A DNA stretch of 64,000 bases. It comes from an uncultured Clostridia bacterium. Lineage in GTDB: Bacteria > Bacillota > Clostridia > Oscillospirales > Ruminococcaceae. Of this stretch, positions 52,053 to 60,935 are shown in pieces (positions within the stretch are counted from its first letter, which is position 1; each line of letters opens with the position of its first letter). Both the position numbers and the translations under genes were made by a program. Location of the stretch: positions 1 to 64,000 of the forward strand of contig CANQPB010000008.1 of assembly GCA_947625615.1 (NCBI GenBank), read 5' to 3'. Below the pieces are notes generated by a model, which was not told where the DNA came from, made no database searches, and worked only from the letters and a program-made list of their open reading frames with translations.

Positions 52053-54293
52053 ATGCCCAGGAAAAAAGACAAAGAACCAAAGCAGCCAAAGCTTTCGCAG
52101 CGCCACGCCGACGCCTATATCCAGGGCGCGGGCACCGTTGTCGACGAGCCGATAACCGTCACCCTTGAAAAGAACTACATGCCCTACGCCATGTCGGTAA
52201 TTGTCTCGCGAGCGTTCCCCGAGATAGACGGCTTCAAGCCCTCGCACCGAAAGCTCCTTTATACCATGTACAAAATGGGGCTTCTCACCGGCCCGAGGAC
52301 GAAATCCGCAAACATCGTCGGCCAGACTATGAAGCTCAATCCCCACGGCGACCAGGCAATATATGAGACCATGGTGCGCCTTGCGCGGGGAAACGAGGCC
52401 CTTTTGCACCCCTATATAGATTCAAAGGGGAACTTCGGCAAGGCCTATTCGAGCGACATGGCTTACGCCGCCTCGCGATATACCGAAGCTAAGCTGGAGC
52501 CGATATGCAACGAGCTCTTTTCGGATATAGACAAGGACACCGTGAATTTTGTCCCCAACTATGACAACACCATGCAGGAGCCGGAGCTTCTGCCGGTCAC
52601 GTTTCCGTCGATACTCGTCAATTCAAACGTCGGCATAGGCGTTTCGATGGCGAGCGCGGTCTGCCCCTTCAATCTTCGGGAGCTCTGCGAGGCGACTATC
52701 GCTTTGATGCGCGACCCCGACTACGACGTCATGCAGTCTATGCAGGGGCCTGATTTCCCCGGCGGCGGATACCTGATTCACGACGAGGAGAAGCTGAGGC
52801 AGATCTTCTCCACCGGCCGCGGCGCCGTAAAAGTGAGGGCGAAATACAGCTACGACAAGGCCGCGAACTGCATTGAGATAACCGAGATCCCCCCGACGAC
52901 CACCGTCGAGGCGATTATAGAAAAGGTCATCGAGCTTGCAAAGGGCGGCCTCAAGGAGATAGCCTATATCCGCGACGAGACCGACCTCGACGGTCTCAAA
53001 ATAGCCATAGACCTTAAAAGGGGAGTGGATCCCGACGAGCTTATGCGCAAGCTTTACAAGCTCACCCCGCTCCAGGACAGCTTTTCGGCGAACTTCAATA
53101 TTCTGGTGAACGGTTATCCCAAGGTGCTCGGCGTCACCGATATAATCCGCGAGTGGATAAAATTCCGCGTCGGGTGCGTAAAGCGCCGCGTGGCGTTCGA
53201 TCTCGGCAAGAAAAAGGAGAGGCTCCACCTTTTAGAGGGTCTCGAGAGGATTCTTTTGGACATCGACCGCGCGATAAAGATAGTCCGTGAGACCGAGGAG
53301 GAAGCCGACGTCGTTCCCAACCTGATGATAGGCTTCGGCATCGACGAGATACAGGCCGAATACGTCGCGGAAATAAAACTGAGGCATTTGAACCGCGAAT
53401 ATATCCTCAACCGCTTAAAAGATCTCACCGATCTCGTGAACGAGATAGCCGGCCTCGAAGACGTTTTGGGCAGTGAGAGAAAGATAAAGCTCATCATAAT
53501 CGACGAGCTCAAAAAGGTTGCGGAAAAATACGGCCAGCCCCGCCGCACCGAGATAATCTACACCGACGACGAGCCCGACGTCAAGGAGGAGCCCGACGTT
53601 CCCGACTACCCCTGCCGCCTCATTCTCACCCGCGAGGGCTATTTCAAGAAGATCACCCCGCAGTCGCTTCGCATGTCGGGCGAGCAGAAGCTTAAGGAAA
53701 ACGACGTCGTAACCACCGAAATTGACCTCAGCAACCGCGCCGAGCTTTTGTTCTTCACCGACAACGCCAAGTGCTACAAATCACGCGCATCGGCCTTCGG
53801 CGATTCTAAGGCGAGCGTTTTGGGCGACTACATTCCCGTTGCTTTAAAATTTGAAGAGGGCGAATCTGTTCGCGGAATGACCGCCACCCTCGACTATTCC
53901 GGCTGCCTTTTGTTCGTCTACAAAAACGGCAAGGCCGCAAAGGTGCCCCTCAGCTCGTTCGAGACAAAAACCAACCGCAAGGTGCTCTTAAAGGCCTACA
54001 GCGAAAAATCCGAGCTCACCGCTATCCTCGATGTTAAGGAGGGCTGCGACGTAATGCTTCGCTCCTCAAACGGCAGGGCGATAGTCTTCAACACCGGCAT
54101 GATCCTCCCGAAATCCACCCGCGATACCCAGGGTGTCCAGGTGATGACATTAAAGGCGGGTTCCCACGTTGAGAGCGCGCATATTCTCACCGCCGAGCAG
54201 GCCGCCCAGCTTTCAAAATACCGCACGAAGACCCTTCCCGCCGCCGGCCCCTTTGCAAAGGGTATCCCCGACCCCGACCAGATGACATTTTAA
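52053..54293 (+). CDS. Divergent type IIA topoisomerase subunit A (GyrA/ParC-like)
   Basis: 746 residues. The breakage-reunion domain shows MSVIVSRAFPEIDGFKPSHRK (about 49-68), HGDQAIYETMVRLA and the active-site Tyr in AASRYTEAKLEP (about 145). The C-terminal region (about 520-720) holds a partial set of beta-pinwheel blades, without the GyrA box I recognise, which favours a decatenating role. An atypical PLxGAR-like loop also supports an extra paralogue. It pairs with the subunit B gene upstream. GAGG lies before the ATG. Confidence 0.88.
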   Translation: MPRKKDKEPKQPKLSQRHADAYIQGAGTVVDEPITVTLEKNYMPYAMSVIVSRAFPEIDGFKPSHRKLLYTMYKMGLLTGPRTKSANIVGQTMKLNPHGDQAIYETMVRLARGNEALLHPYIDSKGNFGKAYSSDMAYAASRYTEAKLEPICNELFSDIDKDTVNFVPNYDNTMQEPELLPVTFPSILVNSNVGIGVSMASAVCPFNLRELCEATIALMRDPDYDVMQSMQGPDFPGGGYLIHDEEKLRQIFSTGRGAVKVRAKYSYDKAANCIEITEIPPTTTVEAIIEKVIELAKGGLKEIAYIRDETDLDGLKIAIDLKRGVDPDELMRKLYKLTPLQDSFSANFNILVNGYPKVLGVTDIIREWIKFRVGCVKRRVAFDLGKKKERLHLLEGLERILLDIDRAIKIVRETEEEADVVPNLMIGFGIDEIQAEYVAEIKLRHLNREYILNRLKDLTDLVNEIAGLEDVLGSERKIKLIIIDELKKVAEKYGQPRRTEIIYTDDEPDVKEEPDVPDYPCRLILTREGYFKKITPQSLRMSGEQKLKENDVVTTEIDLSNRAELLFFTDNAKCYKSRASAFGDSKASVLGDYIPVALKFEEGESVRGMTATLDYSGCLLFVYKNGKAAKVPLSSFETKTNRKVLLKAYSEKSELTAILDVKEGCDVMLRSSNGRAIVFNTGMILPKSTRDTQGVQVMTLKAGSHVESAHILTAEQAAQLSKYRTKTLPAAGPFAKGIPDPDQMTF

Positions 54294-54340
54294 TTAAACC
54301 GCCCAAAGCGGGGGAGTGGCCGTTACGAACCGTTCACAAT

Positions 54341-54422
54341 ATTTAAATATGTCACCTAAGGTGACGCCTTGAAATTCTAATTTCTAACTTCTGTCTTCTT
54401 GATGCGGCTTTCTGGCCGCATC
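54341..54422 (+). repeat. Dispersed two-hairpin intergenic repeat, copy 3
   Basis: ATTTAAATAT, then hairpin B GTCACC (54351-54356)/GGTGAC (54360-54365), then a CTAATTTCTAACTTCT spacer, then hairpin A GATGCGGC (54401-54408)/GCCGCATC (54415-54422). Both stems differ from copies 1 and 2 by compensatory changes. It lies after the topoisomerase operon. Confidence 0.8.
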
Positions 54423-54479
54423 TGCAAAAATGCCCCCCGAGCCAAACCGGCCGGGGGGCTATTTCACACTTCCTGAATT

Positions 54480-56342
54480 TTAATTTGTCTTTGCTTCAAT
54501 GCTCACCGCTACGCCGTTCTCGAAGACGACGGTCACGCTTTCCGGCACGCCATCGGTCATAACCTTGGGAACGAGAACTATCCGGCAGTCGGGGGCAAAC
54601 GTGTAGCTTGTGAGATAAAACGCTTTCACCGCGTCGCTTAGGTAGTCGCCAACCTTTATTCCGTTGACAGAAGGCGTTTCGCCGCCCTCATAGACGAGCG
54701 TTCCCTCCGGAAATCTTGCTGTAAGCGATGTCAGCGCTTCGCCGTTCGGCTCGGCAGCTTCGCCGCTCGGCTGTTCCTCTTCATTTTCGGGAATGTCGTC
54801 GGTCAGCACCGTCAGGTTGGGCTCCATTCTTAAAATGTTTCTTCTGAGATATGATGTCAGCTCCCTGACGGCGGCCTTCTGGGTGTAGATCTCGGGGTTG
54901 TTAGCCGCTGTCTTATAGGCCACGGTCTCCTCCTCGTAGATTCCCATGTTCGTGTCGCCGGGATCCACCATGAATCCCTCGGCGGAGTAGACATGGTAGG
55001 CTAAATCTAGCCCATTCACGTTATACACCGCGTAGACAAGCTCCGGCACCGGCACCATCACGCCCTCGTCGGTCATCGTCGCCACCGCGATGTATTCGCC
55101 CTCCATCACCGGCCGCCCGACAAGCTGGTTTTTGACGCTTCCGTCGCTTATCAGCCACATGTCAACGTCGGGATCTTCCATCGCAAAGTAGTCGTAGCCG
55201 ACGTGTATTCGGTAGAGGGTCTGGTTGTCGGGGTCGATAGTTATCTTTCGGTCGACGGTGTTTTTTATCTCCGTCTCGTCGGAGAGCGAATCTTCGACCA
55301 CAAACCGTATGATCGCCACGTTGTCAAGATCAGCGATATACCCGTCGCGGACGTCGTAATATTTCACGCTGTAGCCGAGCTTGAGATTTCTTTCAACATC
55401 GGAAAGCATTTCGTCGGTGTCGGGGATTTCCATGGCGTCGTCCACGTAGGAAGCCGTGTCGTAATCCTCCGATTCCGGCACTTCTGCCGGAGCCTCGACA
55501 TGAGCGTCGTCCTGCGAGGTGGTGTCTGTCGGGATATCCTCGCCGTCGCCGTTTGCGCCGGTGGGCGTGGTTTCGCCCGCTCCCAGGCTGTAGGGGGCGA
55601 TCTCGACGGGGCTTATCCCCAGCTCGTTCGAGATGTTGGAGGCGTAGTAATATCCGCCGCCCTCGCCGTAGTAGTTGATGTAATCCTCGCCCGAGTAGTC
55701 GCCGTCATAGTTTTTAGATTTCGCCGCGCTGTAATCGTTTCCCGACATGGGATTCGTTTCCACCGGAATATCCGTGGCGGGTTCTTCGGCCGGGGGCTGC
55801 GAATCGCTGGCGTTTACCTCCGCATCAATATCCTCCGATTCCTCTTCCTCGGCGGGCGCGTCTGCGCTTTCGGTTGGCGCGGCTTCCTCGGCCGGCGCTT
55901 CCTGCGTGTCGTAAAGCATGGCGTTTGCGATGTCGTCGTCGCCGTCCGGCGCCTGCGGGGCCTCCGGGTCGGGGGCGGGGGCGTCGTAGTTTTCCAAAAC
56001 CTCCGTATCTTGCTGCTCCGCGTCGCGCTGCTCGGCACTGTTCACTTCTGCGGCCGCGTCGGTGCCGCCGTTTGCAATCGCGAACGGCGAACCCATTTTC
56101 AGCCTTTGCAGCCCCACGGCGCTCACCGCGCTTACGGCAAGCAGCAGGCATGCCGCCAGGGCGATATATTTCGAATACTTCTTTGCAAATACGGCGGTGC
56201 CGCTCATTTTAATGTCCGGCTCGGCTTCCTTTTTGCCCGAGGCGTTTTCATACTCCTCGGCCATCATGGCCTTAAGGTTGTCCTTGAACTCCTGCGACAG
56301 CTTAAGAGAGCCGACGTCGTTTTTATATTCATTTATTTTCAT
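54480..56342 (-). CDS. Membrane anti-sigma-like protein with long acidic outside region
   Basis: 620 residues. A short cytoplasmic part (about 1-52), one transmembrane helix (about 58-76), then a long acidic, low-complexity region (about 85-310, rich in E, D, A, P) and a beta-rich C-terminal domain (about 320-620). It overlaps the upstream ECF sigma gene, the usual position of an anti-sigma factor. I see no zinc-binding HxxxCxxC motif. ATG 56342 is chosen because AAGGAGAG lies at proper distance there. The trigger that it senses is unknown. Confidence 0.7.
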   Translation of the reverse strand: MKINEYKNDVGSLKLSQEFKDNLKAMMAEEYENASGKKEAEPDIKMSGTAVFAKKYSKYIALAACLLLAVSAVSAVGLQRLKMGSPFAIANGGTDAAAEVNSAEQRDAEQQDTEVLENYDAPAPDPEAPQAPDGDDDIANAMLYDTQEAPAEEAAPTESADAPAEEEESEDIDAEVNASDSQPPAEEPATDIPVETNPMSGNDYSAAKSKNYDGDYSGEDYINYYGEGGGYYYASNISNELGISPVEIAPYSLGAGETTPTGANGDGEDIPTDTTSQDDAHVEAPAEVPESEDYDTASYVDDAMEIPDTDEMLSDVERNLKLGYSVKYYDVRDGYIADLDNVAIIRFVVEDSLSDETEIKNTVDRKITIDPDNQTLYRIHVGYDYFAMEDPDVDMWLISDGSVKNQLVGRPVMEGEYIAVATMTDEGVMVPVPELVYAVYNVNGLDLAYHVYSAEGFMVDPGDTNMGIYEEETVAYKTAANNPEIYTQKAAVRELTSYLRRNILRMEPNLTVLTDDIPENEEEQPSGEAAEPNGEALTSLTARFPEGTLVYEGGETPSVNGIKVGDYLSDAVKAFYLTSYTFAPDCRIVLVPKVMTDGVPESVTVVFENGVAVSIEAKTN

Positions 56343-56826
56343 CGTCAAACTCTCCTTCCAGCATGTTTTTTAACCGTTCTCTCGCTCTCATCAGAAGCGA
56401 AGAGACGGTATTGGGATTTTTGCCGAGCATCTCGGCTATTTCCGCCACCTTGTAGCCCTCGAAGTAGTGAAGATAGATCACCGTCCGATATTTTTCCGGC
56501 AGCTCCATCACGGCCTCGGTCACCGGGCCCTGCCCGAACCGCTCCCGCGAGACTATGTTCTCGGTGAGCTCGGCCGTCGGGTGAGAATAGGTTTTTCTGT
56601 TATAGGTTTTACACATATTCAGTGTAACCTTTAAAAGCCATGCTTTTTCGTGCTCGTCCGAATCAAAATCGGGGAGCAGGCGCATCAGCTTTAAAAAGAC
56701 CTCCTGAGTGATATCCTCGGCGTAGTGTCTGTCGCAGAGGGCGTGATACGCAGTGCGGAAGACCATGTCCGAGTATTTTTCAACCACCGAAGATATGTAA
56801 ATACCGACGTCATTAGTAATTTGCAT
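56329..56826 (-). CDS. ECF sigma factor (sigma-70 family)
   Basis: 165 residues, the usual ECF size, when begun at ATG 56826 (MQITNDVGIYISS). Region 2 is SDMVFRTAYHALCDRHYAEDITQEVFLKLM (about 18-48) and region 4 is LPEKYRTVIYLHYFEGYKVAEIAEMLG (about 109-135). Longer upstream starts give an unrelated extension and were rejected. It overlaps the anti-sigma-like gene by 14 bases, so the pair is co-translated. It should direct RNA polymerase to envelope-stress type genes, probably including its own promoter. Confidence 0.9.
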   Translation of the reverse strand: MQITNDVGIYISSVVEKYSDMVFRTAYHALCDRHYAEDITQEVFLKLMRLLPDFDSDEHEKAWLLKVTLNMCKTYNRKTYSHPTAELTENIVSRERFGQGPVTEAVMELPEKYRTVIYLHYFEGYKVAEIAEMLGKNPNTVSSLLMRARERLKNMLEGEFDDENK

Positions 56827-56954
56827 ATTCCTGTGTTTTTTTGGCGATAAACCCCACGCGCCATCGCGGTGCGGCTTTGCCTGAGAACTCCTTTCCGACA
56901 TTCCTTTGTACGTTTCATATGTAATACGCACGAGAAGGCCAAAATATTGCACTC

Positions 56955-56985
56955 CCGAAAAAATTTTTTAAAAAATTTTTTTCGG
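56955..56985. promoter_or_regulatory. Long A/T palindrome upstream of sigma gene
   Basis: CCG, A6, T6, A6, T7, CGG in a row. The ends CCGAAAAAA and TTTTTTCGG pair, and the inside is self-complementary. It lies 130 bp upstream of the sigma factor start, between the divergent sigma and ArgC-like genes. The rest of 56827-57204 shows no gene. It could terminate transcription on either strand or act as a binding site. Confidence 0.55.
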
Positions 56986-57204
56986 CGCTGCCTCATGCTA
57001 CTATTTTAGCAGATTCTGAAAAAAAGTAAAGCATAAATCGCCGCTAAAATTATTTTTTCTCCAAAAAAGGCAATATTCTCACTTTAGCTCTTGACAAAAC
57101 CGAAAAAATATGTGAATATTATTGTGTATCAGTTTGAAATCACGATATTTAGGTATCCGAGTCATGCGATATCCCGAAAACACCACGAAACGGAAGTGGA
57201 ATTT

Positions 57205-58149
57205 ATGAAAAAGGTATTAGTTGACGGACATTACGGCACCGTCAATCTGAATCTCAATAAAATGATAATGGGCCGCGAGGATCTTGAGGTGATCTATCTT
57301 GAAAGCCGCAAGCAGGTCTCCCACGAGCAGAGGGTGTCTTTGCTGAACACCGCCGACATTGTAATTCTCTGCCAATCCGCGCAGACCGTCGTCGAGACGA
57401 TACCGCTTATTGAAAACCCCGAGGTAAAGGTGATAGACACCTCAAACGCCTACCGCCTTTCCCCGAGCTGGGTATACGGCATGCCCGAGCTCGGCCCAGA
57501 CCAGCGCAAAAAGATAAAGTCGGCAAGGTTTGTCTCTCTGCCCGCGCCCATGGCTGTCGGAACGGTCATGCTTATAAATCCGCTGCTTAAAGGAAAAATC
57601 ATGCCGCCCTATCTTCCGCTTTATGTAAATTCGGTTGTGGGCTATTCGAGCGGCGGCGCCAACATGATCTCGCTATATGAAGACCGCGACCGTCCGCGCA
57701 GCTATTCCTCGGCGAGGCAGTACGGCCTTGACCAGAACATTTTGCAGCAAAAGGAGATAATGCACGCTGCGGGGATATCCTACCGCCCGTCTTTAAATCC
57801 CATGATAGACGACTATCCCAACGGTATACTCGTAACCATGCCGCTTCATTTGAGAACGCTTTCAAAGAGGCTTCATTCGAGGCAGATCTGGGAGACGCTC
57901 TGCCGCTTCTACGAGCGCGAGCCGCTCATCGAAGTTGTAGACTTCGAAAGCTCGGTCGACGAGGTCGGAGGCTTTTTGGACGCCGGCGGAATGGCCGGCT
58001 CGAACAAGATGCAGCTTTTCGTCTTCGGCGATAACGACATCTGCCTTATGGCCGCAAGGTTCGACAACCTCGGCAAGGGCGGTGCCGGGGCGGTAGTGCA
58101 GAACATGAACCTGATGCTCGGCCTCGACGAACTAAAAGGCGTAATATGA
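57205..58149 (+). CDS. ArgC-like (AGPR type 2) protein lacking the catalytic cysteine
   Basis: 314 residues, full length for the short, type 2 N-acetyl-gamma-glutamyl-phosphate reductases. Family features are clear: KVLVDGHYGTVNLNL (NAD(P)-binding start), IDTSNAYRL, WVYGMPEL, NSVVGYSSGGANMI (about 142-155) and DNLGKGGAGAVVQNMNLMLG near the end. But the active-site motif NPGCY(A/P)TG is replaced by LPAPMAVG (112-119), so the nucleophilic Cys is Pro115. It cannot use the normal thiohemiacetal chemistry. ATG 57205 is chosen because GGAAGTGGA precedes it and the domain starts there. It is alone, with no arginine genes nearby. Confidence 0.75.
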   Translation: MKKVLVDGHYGTVNLNLNKMIMGREDLEVIYLESRKQVSHEQRVSLLNTADIVILCQSAQTVVETIPLIENPEVKVIDTSNAYRLSPSWVYGMPELGPDQRKKIKSARFVSLPAPMAVGTVMLINPLLKGKIMPPYLPLYVNSVVGYSSGGANMISLYEDRDRPRSYSSARQYGLDQNILQQKEIMHAAGISYRPSLNPMIDDYPNGILVTMPLHLRTLSKRLHSRQIWETLCRFYEREPLIEVVDFESSVDEVGGFLDAGGMAGSNKMQLFVFGDNDICLMAARFDNLGKGGAGAVVQNMNLMLGLDELKGVI

Positions 58150-58327
58150 ACCGAACCTTTTCGCGCTGCCTTTTGCAAAATTCAGGCGCGCGGGAAAGCT
58201 CGCCTTGCAAAAAATCACGGCCCGGCGCGCCCCACCCTCCCGCCTCTCCCGCTTTCCGCACGCCCTCAATCAGCTGCTCCGACTTTCAACATACACTCAA
58301 TTTACCGCAAAGGAGAATTCACAAAAA

Positions 58328-58345
58328 ATGATTATCCGCAGATAA
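58328..58345 (+). CDS. Short upstream ORF before hflX
   Basis: AAAGGAG (58309-58315) precedes ATG 58328 by 12 bases; the ORF encodes MIIRR and stops at TAA. A perfect 10-bp hairpin follows five bases later. HflX-type resistance genes in other Firmicutes (Listeria hflXr) are regulated by antibiotic-dependent attenuation, so this may be a sensing ORF. The evidence is positional only. Confidence 0.35.
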   Translation: MIIRR

Positions 58346-58349
58346 TGAC

Positions 58350-58377
58350 GACTTACATGCCGGCAGTCATGTAAGTC
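58350..58377 (+). promoter_or_regulatory. Hairpin in hflX leader
   Basis: GACTTACATG (58350-58359) pairs perfectly with CATGTAAGTC (58368-58377) around CCGGCAGT. No T tract follows, so it is not a plain terminator. It lies 43 bp before the hflX start. Confidence 0.6.
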
Positions 58378-58420
58378 TTGCCAAAAGCCGAAACTGCACA
58401 AAAAATAATTCGGAGGACTT

Positions 58421-59698
58421 ATGACTGAACAAATTGATAATATTTTCCAGAAAAATGCCCCTGACGTTCACATGCCAAGGGCGATTATTGCCGCCGTAGA
58501 CACCGGCGATATCGACGTCGAGCGCTCGGTGGCGGAGCTTAAAGAGCTTATAAGAACCGCCGGCGGCGAGACGGTCGCCGAGGTGGTGCAAAAGCGCCAG
58601 GCGCCGGACAGCGCCACCTGCATAGGCGCCGGCCGCCTTGAGGAGATGAAACGCCTCGCCGAAGATCTTGAGGCGGACATCGCGGTGTTCGACCTTGAGC
58701 TGACGGCGACCCAGATAAGAAACATCGAGGAAGCCCTCGACATTGAGACCATAGACCGCACCATGCTGATTCTTGACATCTTCGCCCAGCGGGCGACCAC
58801 CCGCGATGGCAGAATCCAGGTTGAGATAGCGAAACAGAAATATCTTTTGCCGAGGCTTGCGGGTATGGGCAGGCAGCTTTCCCGCACTGGCGGCGCGGTA
58901 GGCATGAGAGGCGGCCCCGGCGAGACGAAGTTAGAGCTCGACCGCCGCCACATCAGGCAGCGCATAGCAGGAATGCAGCGTGAGCTTAAGGAGATCGAGG
59001 CTCGGCGAGGGCTTTTGCGCACAAGGCGAAAAAAAGACGGCGTCCTGACGGCGGCCATCGTAGGGTATACAAACGTCGGAAAATCGACGCTTATGAACGC
59101 GCTGACCGAGGCCGGGGTGCTTGTCGAAAACAAGCTTTTCGCGACTTTGGAGACCACCTCCCGTTCGATAGTCCTGCCGGACGGAAGAAGCGTTCTTTTG
59201 ACCGACACCGTCGGACTGATAAGCAGGCTGCCTCATAATCTTGTCGAGGCGTTTAAATCGACATTGGAGGAGGCCGCGAGCGCCGACGTTATACTTCACG
59301 TCTGCGACTGCTCGAGCCCCGACATAGCCGAGCAGACGAGGGTGACGCAGGAGCTTTTAAGCGAACTCGGCTGCGACGGTATCCCGGTGATAACGGTTCT
59401 CAACAAGTCGGATATATCCGGCTGGAACGGGCATCTTCTGCCGGAGAACACGGTTCTGATATCCGCAAAGGAGAAAACGGGGCTCGACGACCTGTTAAAA
59501 GCCCTTTCCGAGGCTCTGCCCGAGACCGCAAGGAGAATGAAGCTTTTGCTTCCGTTTTCCGAGGCGAGGCTTCTGGCGAGGATACGCGAGAGCGGGAACG
59601 TCTTTTCCGAGGAATACACCGCCGACGGCATTTTAGCCGACGCCCTCGTCGACGTAAAGCTCATTCACGAGGCGGAAAAATTCGCCGAACAATTCTAA
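58421..59698 (+). CDS. hflX: Ribosome-associated GTPase HflX
   Basis: 425 residues. The N-terminal HflX domain (about 1-185) has CIGAGRLEEM (about 67), a Gly-rich loop GGAVGMRGGPGETKLELDRR (about 158-178) and a helical linker. The G domain (about 205-370) has G1 VGYTNVGKSTLMNAL, G3 DTVGLI and G4 NKSD. HflX binds the 50S subunit and splits stalled ribosomes after heat or antibiotic stress. ATTCGGAGGAC precedes ATG 58421. A strong terminator follows at 59717-59744. Confidence 0.95.
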   Translation: MTEQIDNIFQKNAPDVHMPRAIIAAVDTGDIDVERSVAELKELIRTAGGETVAEVVQKRQAPDSATCIGAGRLEEMKRLAEDLEADIAVFDLELTATQIRNIEEALDIETIDRTMLILDIFAQRATTRDGRIQVEIAKQKYLLPRLAGMGRQLSRTGGAVGMRGGPGETKLELDRRHIRQRIAGMQRELKEIEARRGLLRTRRKKDGVLTAAIVGYTNVGKSTLMNALTEAGVLVENKLFATLETTSRSIVLPDGRSVLLTDTVGLISRLPHNLVEAFKSTLEEAASADVILHVCDCSSPDIAEQTRVTQELLSELGCDGIPVITVLNKSDISGWNGHLLPENTVLISAKEKTGLDDLLKALSEALPETARRMKLLLPFSEARLLARIRESGNVFSEEYTADGILADALVDVKLIHEAEKFAEQF

Positions 59699-59716
59699 AA
59701 CACATTTTCAAAAATC

Positions 59717-59749
59717 GGCCCTGACGCCAAACGGCGTCGGGGCCTGTTT
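59717..59749 (+). terminator. Terminator after hflX
   Basis: GGCCCTGACGCC (59717-59728) pairs with GGCGTCGGGGCC (59733-59744), and TGTTTAT follows. Confidence 0.8.
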
Positions 59750-59939
59750 ATGTCCTCTGCGAATAACCGCCTTTATCAGAGGGTGCGCGGGCGGCAAAGA
59801 GCTCCCTCACTGCTGACTGCCGCCTGCCTGCGCCCTCCCTCCCGCCCCTCACGCTCTTTGCCGCCCGTTGACTTTTTCGACATCAATCCTCATTCGCTTT
59901 TGGTATACTTGTCTCAAAAGCCTAAAAGGAGTGTCAAAG

Positions 59940-60932
59940 ATGAAGGATTTTTTCAGGGGTATTTTAGTGGTGACCGCCGCGCTTATGATTTTTCCGATGA
60001 TACCCTATCTGATAGGCGCGATATCCCCGGCGCCAGAGGTAAAAGCGGCAGAGGCGGAGGCCGGGGTGATATCCGCCCCCGAGAGCGCCGTTTCGATGCC
60101 GGAGGAGGTCAATATTTACGACACTGTCTCCGAGAGCGTGATAACCCTTTCCGCCGAGGAATTCGTCGCTTCGGCGCTTGCGGCACAGCTTTCCGCCGAG
60201 GCCGAGCCGGAGCTTTTAAAAGCCCAGGCCGTGCTTATGTATACATATATCTTCCGGCGGCGGATAGACGAGCGCGTTTCGCCCACGCCGGATCTTTGCG
60301 GCTGCGACATAAGCACCGACAGCGCAAAATATCCCCGTCTCGCGCTGAACGGGGATTTAACGCCCTATCTTGAGATCGCCCGGGAGGTGTCGGGGGTATA
60401 CTGCTCCTACGAGGGGCTGCCTATAACCGTGGCCTACTGCTATTCCGCCGGGCTTTCCACCGAAAGCGCCGAAACCGTCTTGGGAACCGAGGTGCCCTAT
60501 CTTGTGAGGGTGGCCACCGCCGAGCCCGACGCCTATTACACTACGGTCAGCTACACCTCCGACGAGGTGTTCGCAAGGCTGACGACCACCGACAAGGGCT
60601 ATGTGCTTTTAGGAGACCCCGAGAACTGGCTGAAGACCGACGAGACCGCCAAGAGCGGCTATGTAAAATCCGTCCTCATCGATTCCGGCTTTAGGGTTTC
60701 GGGCAGCGAGATAGCCCGGCTTCTGAATCTTCCGTCGGCAAGGTTCACCTTCCGCTACAGCCCCGCCACCGACCGCTTCACCTTTACCGTCTCGGGCAGC
60801 GGCAGCCTTGCGGGCCTCTCTTTCAGGGGAGCAAACGTCCTTGCCGCCGACGGCTACGGCTATAAAAAGATCCTCGAGCATTTCTTCCCCGGTGTCACCG
60901 TTGAAAATTCCGATGTCGGCGAGGGCAGCTGA
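59940..60932 (+). CDS. SpoIID/LytB domain protein, stage II sporulation protein D-like
   Basis: 330 residues. A single N-terminal transmembrane segment (about 8-28) is followed by an outside SpoIID domain: ITLSAEEFVASALAAQLSAEAEPELLKAQAVLMYTY (about 65-100; usual E-Y-V-x-G-V-V-x-x-E-M-x-x-x-x-x-x-E-A-L-K-A-Q-A-V-A-A-R-T-Y) and YCYSAGLSTESAETVLGTEVPYL (about 163). SpoIID is the lytic transglycosylase that drives engulfment in sporulation. The catalytic Glu of the family motif appears as E77-78 or the later E. ATG 59940 follows AAAAGGAG. It shows that the organism belongs to a spore-forming lineage. Confidence 0.85.
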   Translation: MKDFFRGILVVTAALMIFPMIPYLIGAISPAPEVKAAEAEAGVISAPESAVSMPEEVNIYDTVSESVITLSAEEFVASALAAQLSAEAEPELLKAQAVLMYTYIFRRRIDERVSPTPDLCGCDISTDSAKYPRLALNGDLTPYLEIAREVSGVYCSYEGLPITVAYCYSAGLSTESAETVLGTEVPYLVRVATAEPDAYYTTVSYTSDEVFARLTTTDKGYVLLGDPENWLKTDETAKSGYVKSVLIDSGFRVSGSEIARLLNLPSARFTFRYSPATDRFTFTVSGSGSLAGLSFRGANVLAADGYGYKKILEHFFPGVTVENSDVGEGS

Positions 60933-60935
60933 CCC

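Noticed and set aside
55203..56567. Plus-strand open frame of 454 codons opposite the anti-sigma-like gene
   Set aside because: It lies entirely antisense to a gene with good start, context and membrane topology. Its composition (runs of R, V, G, H) is that of a shadow frame in GC-rich DNA, and it has no ribosome binding site.
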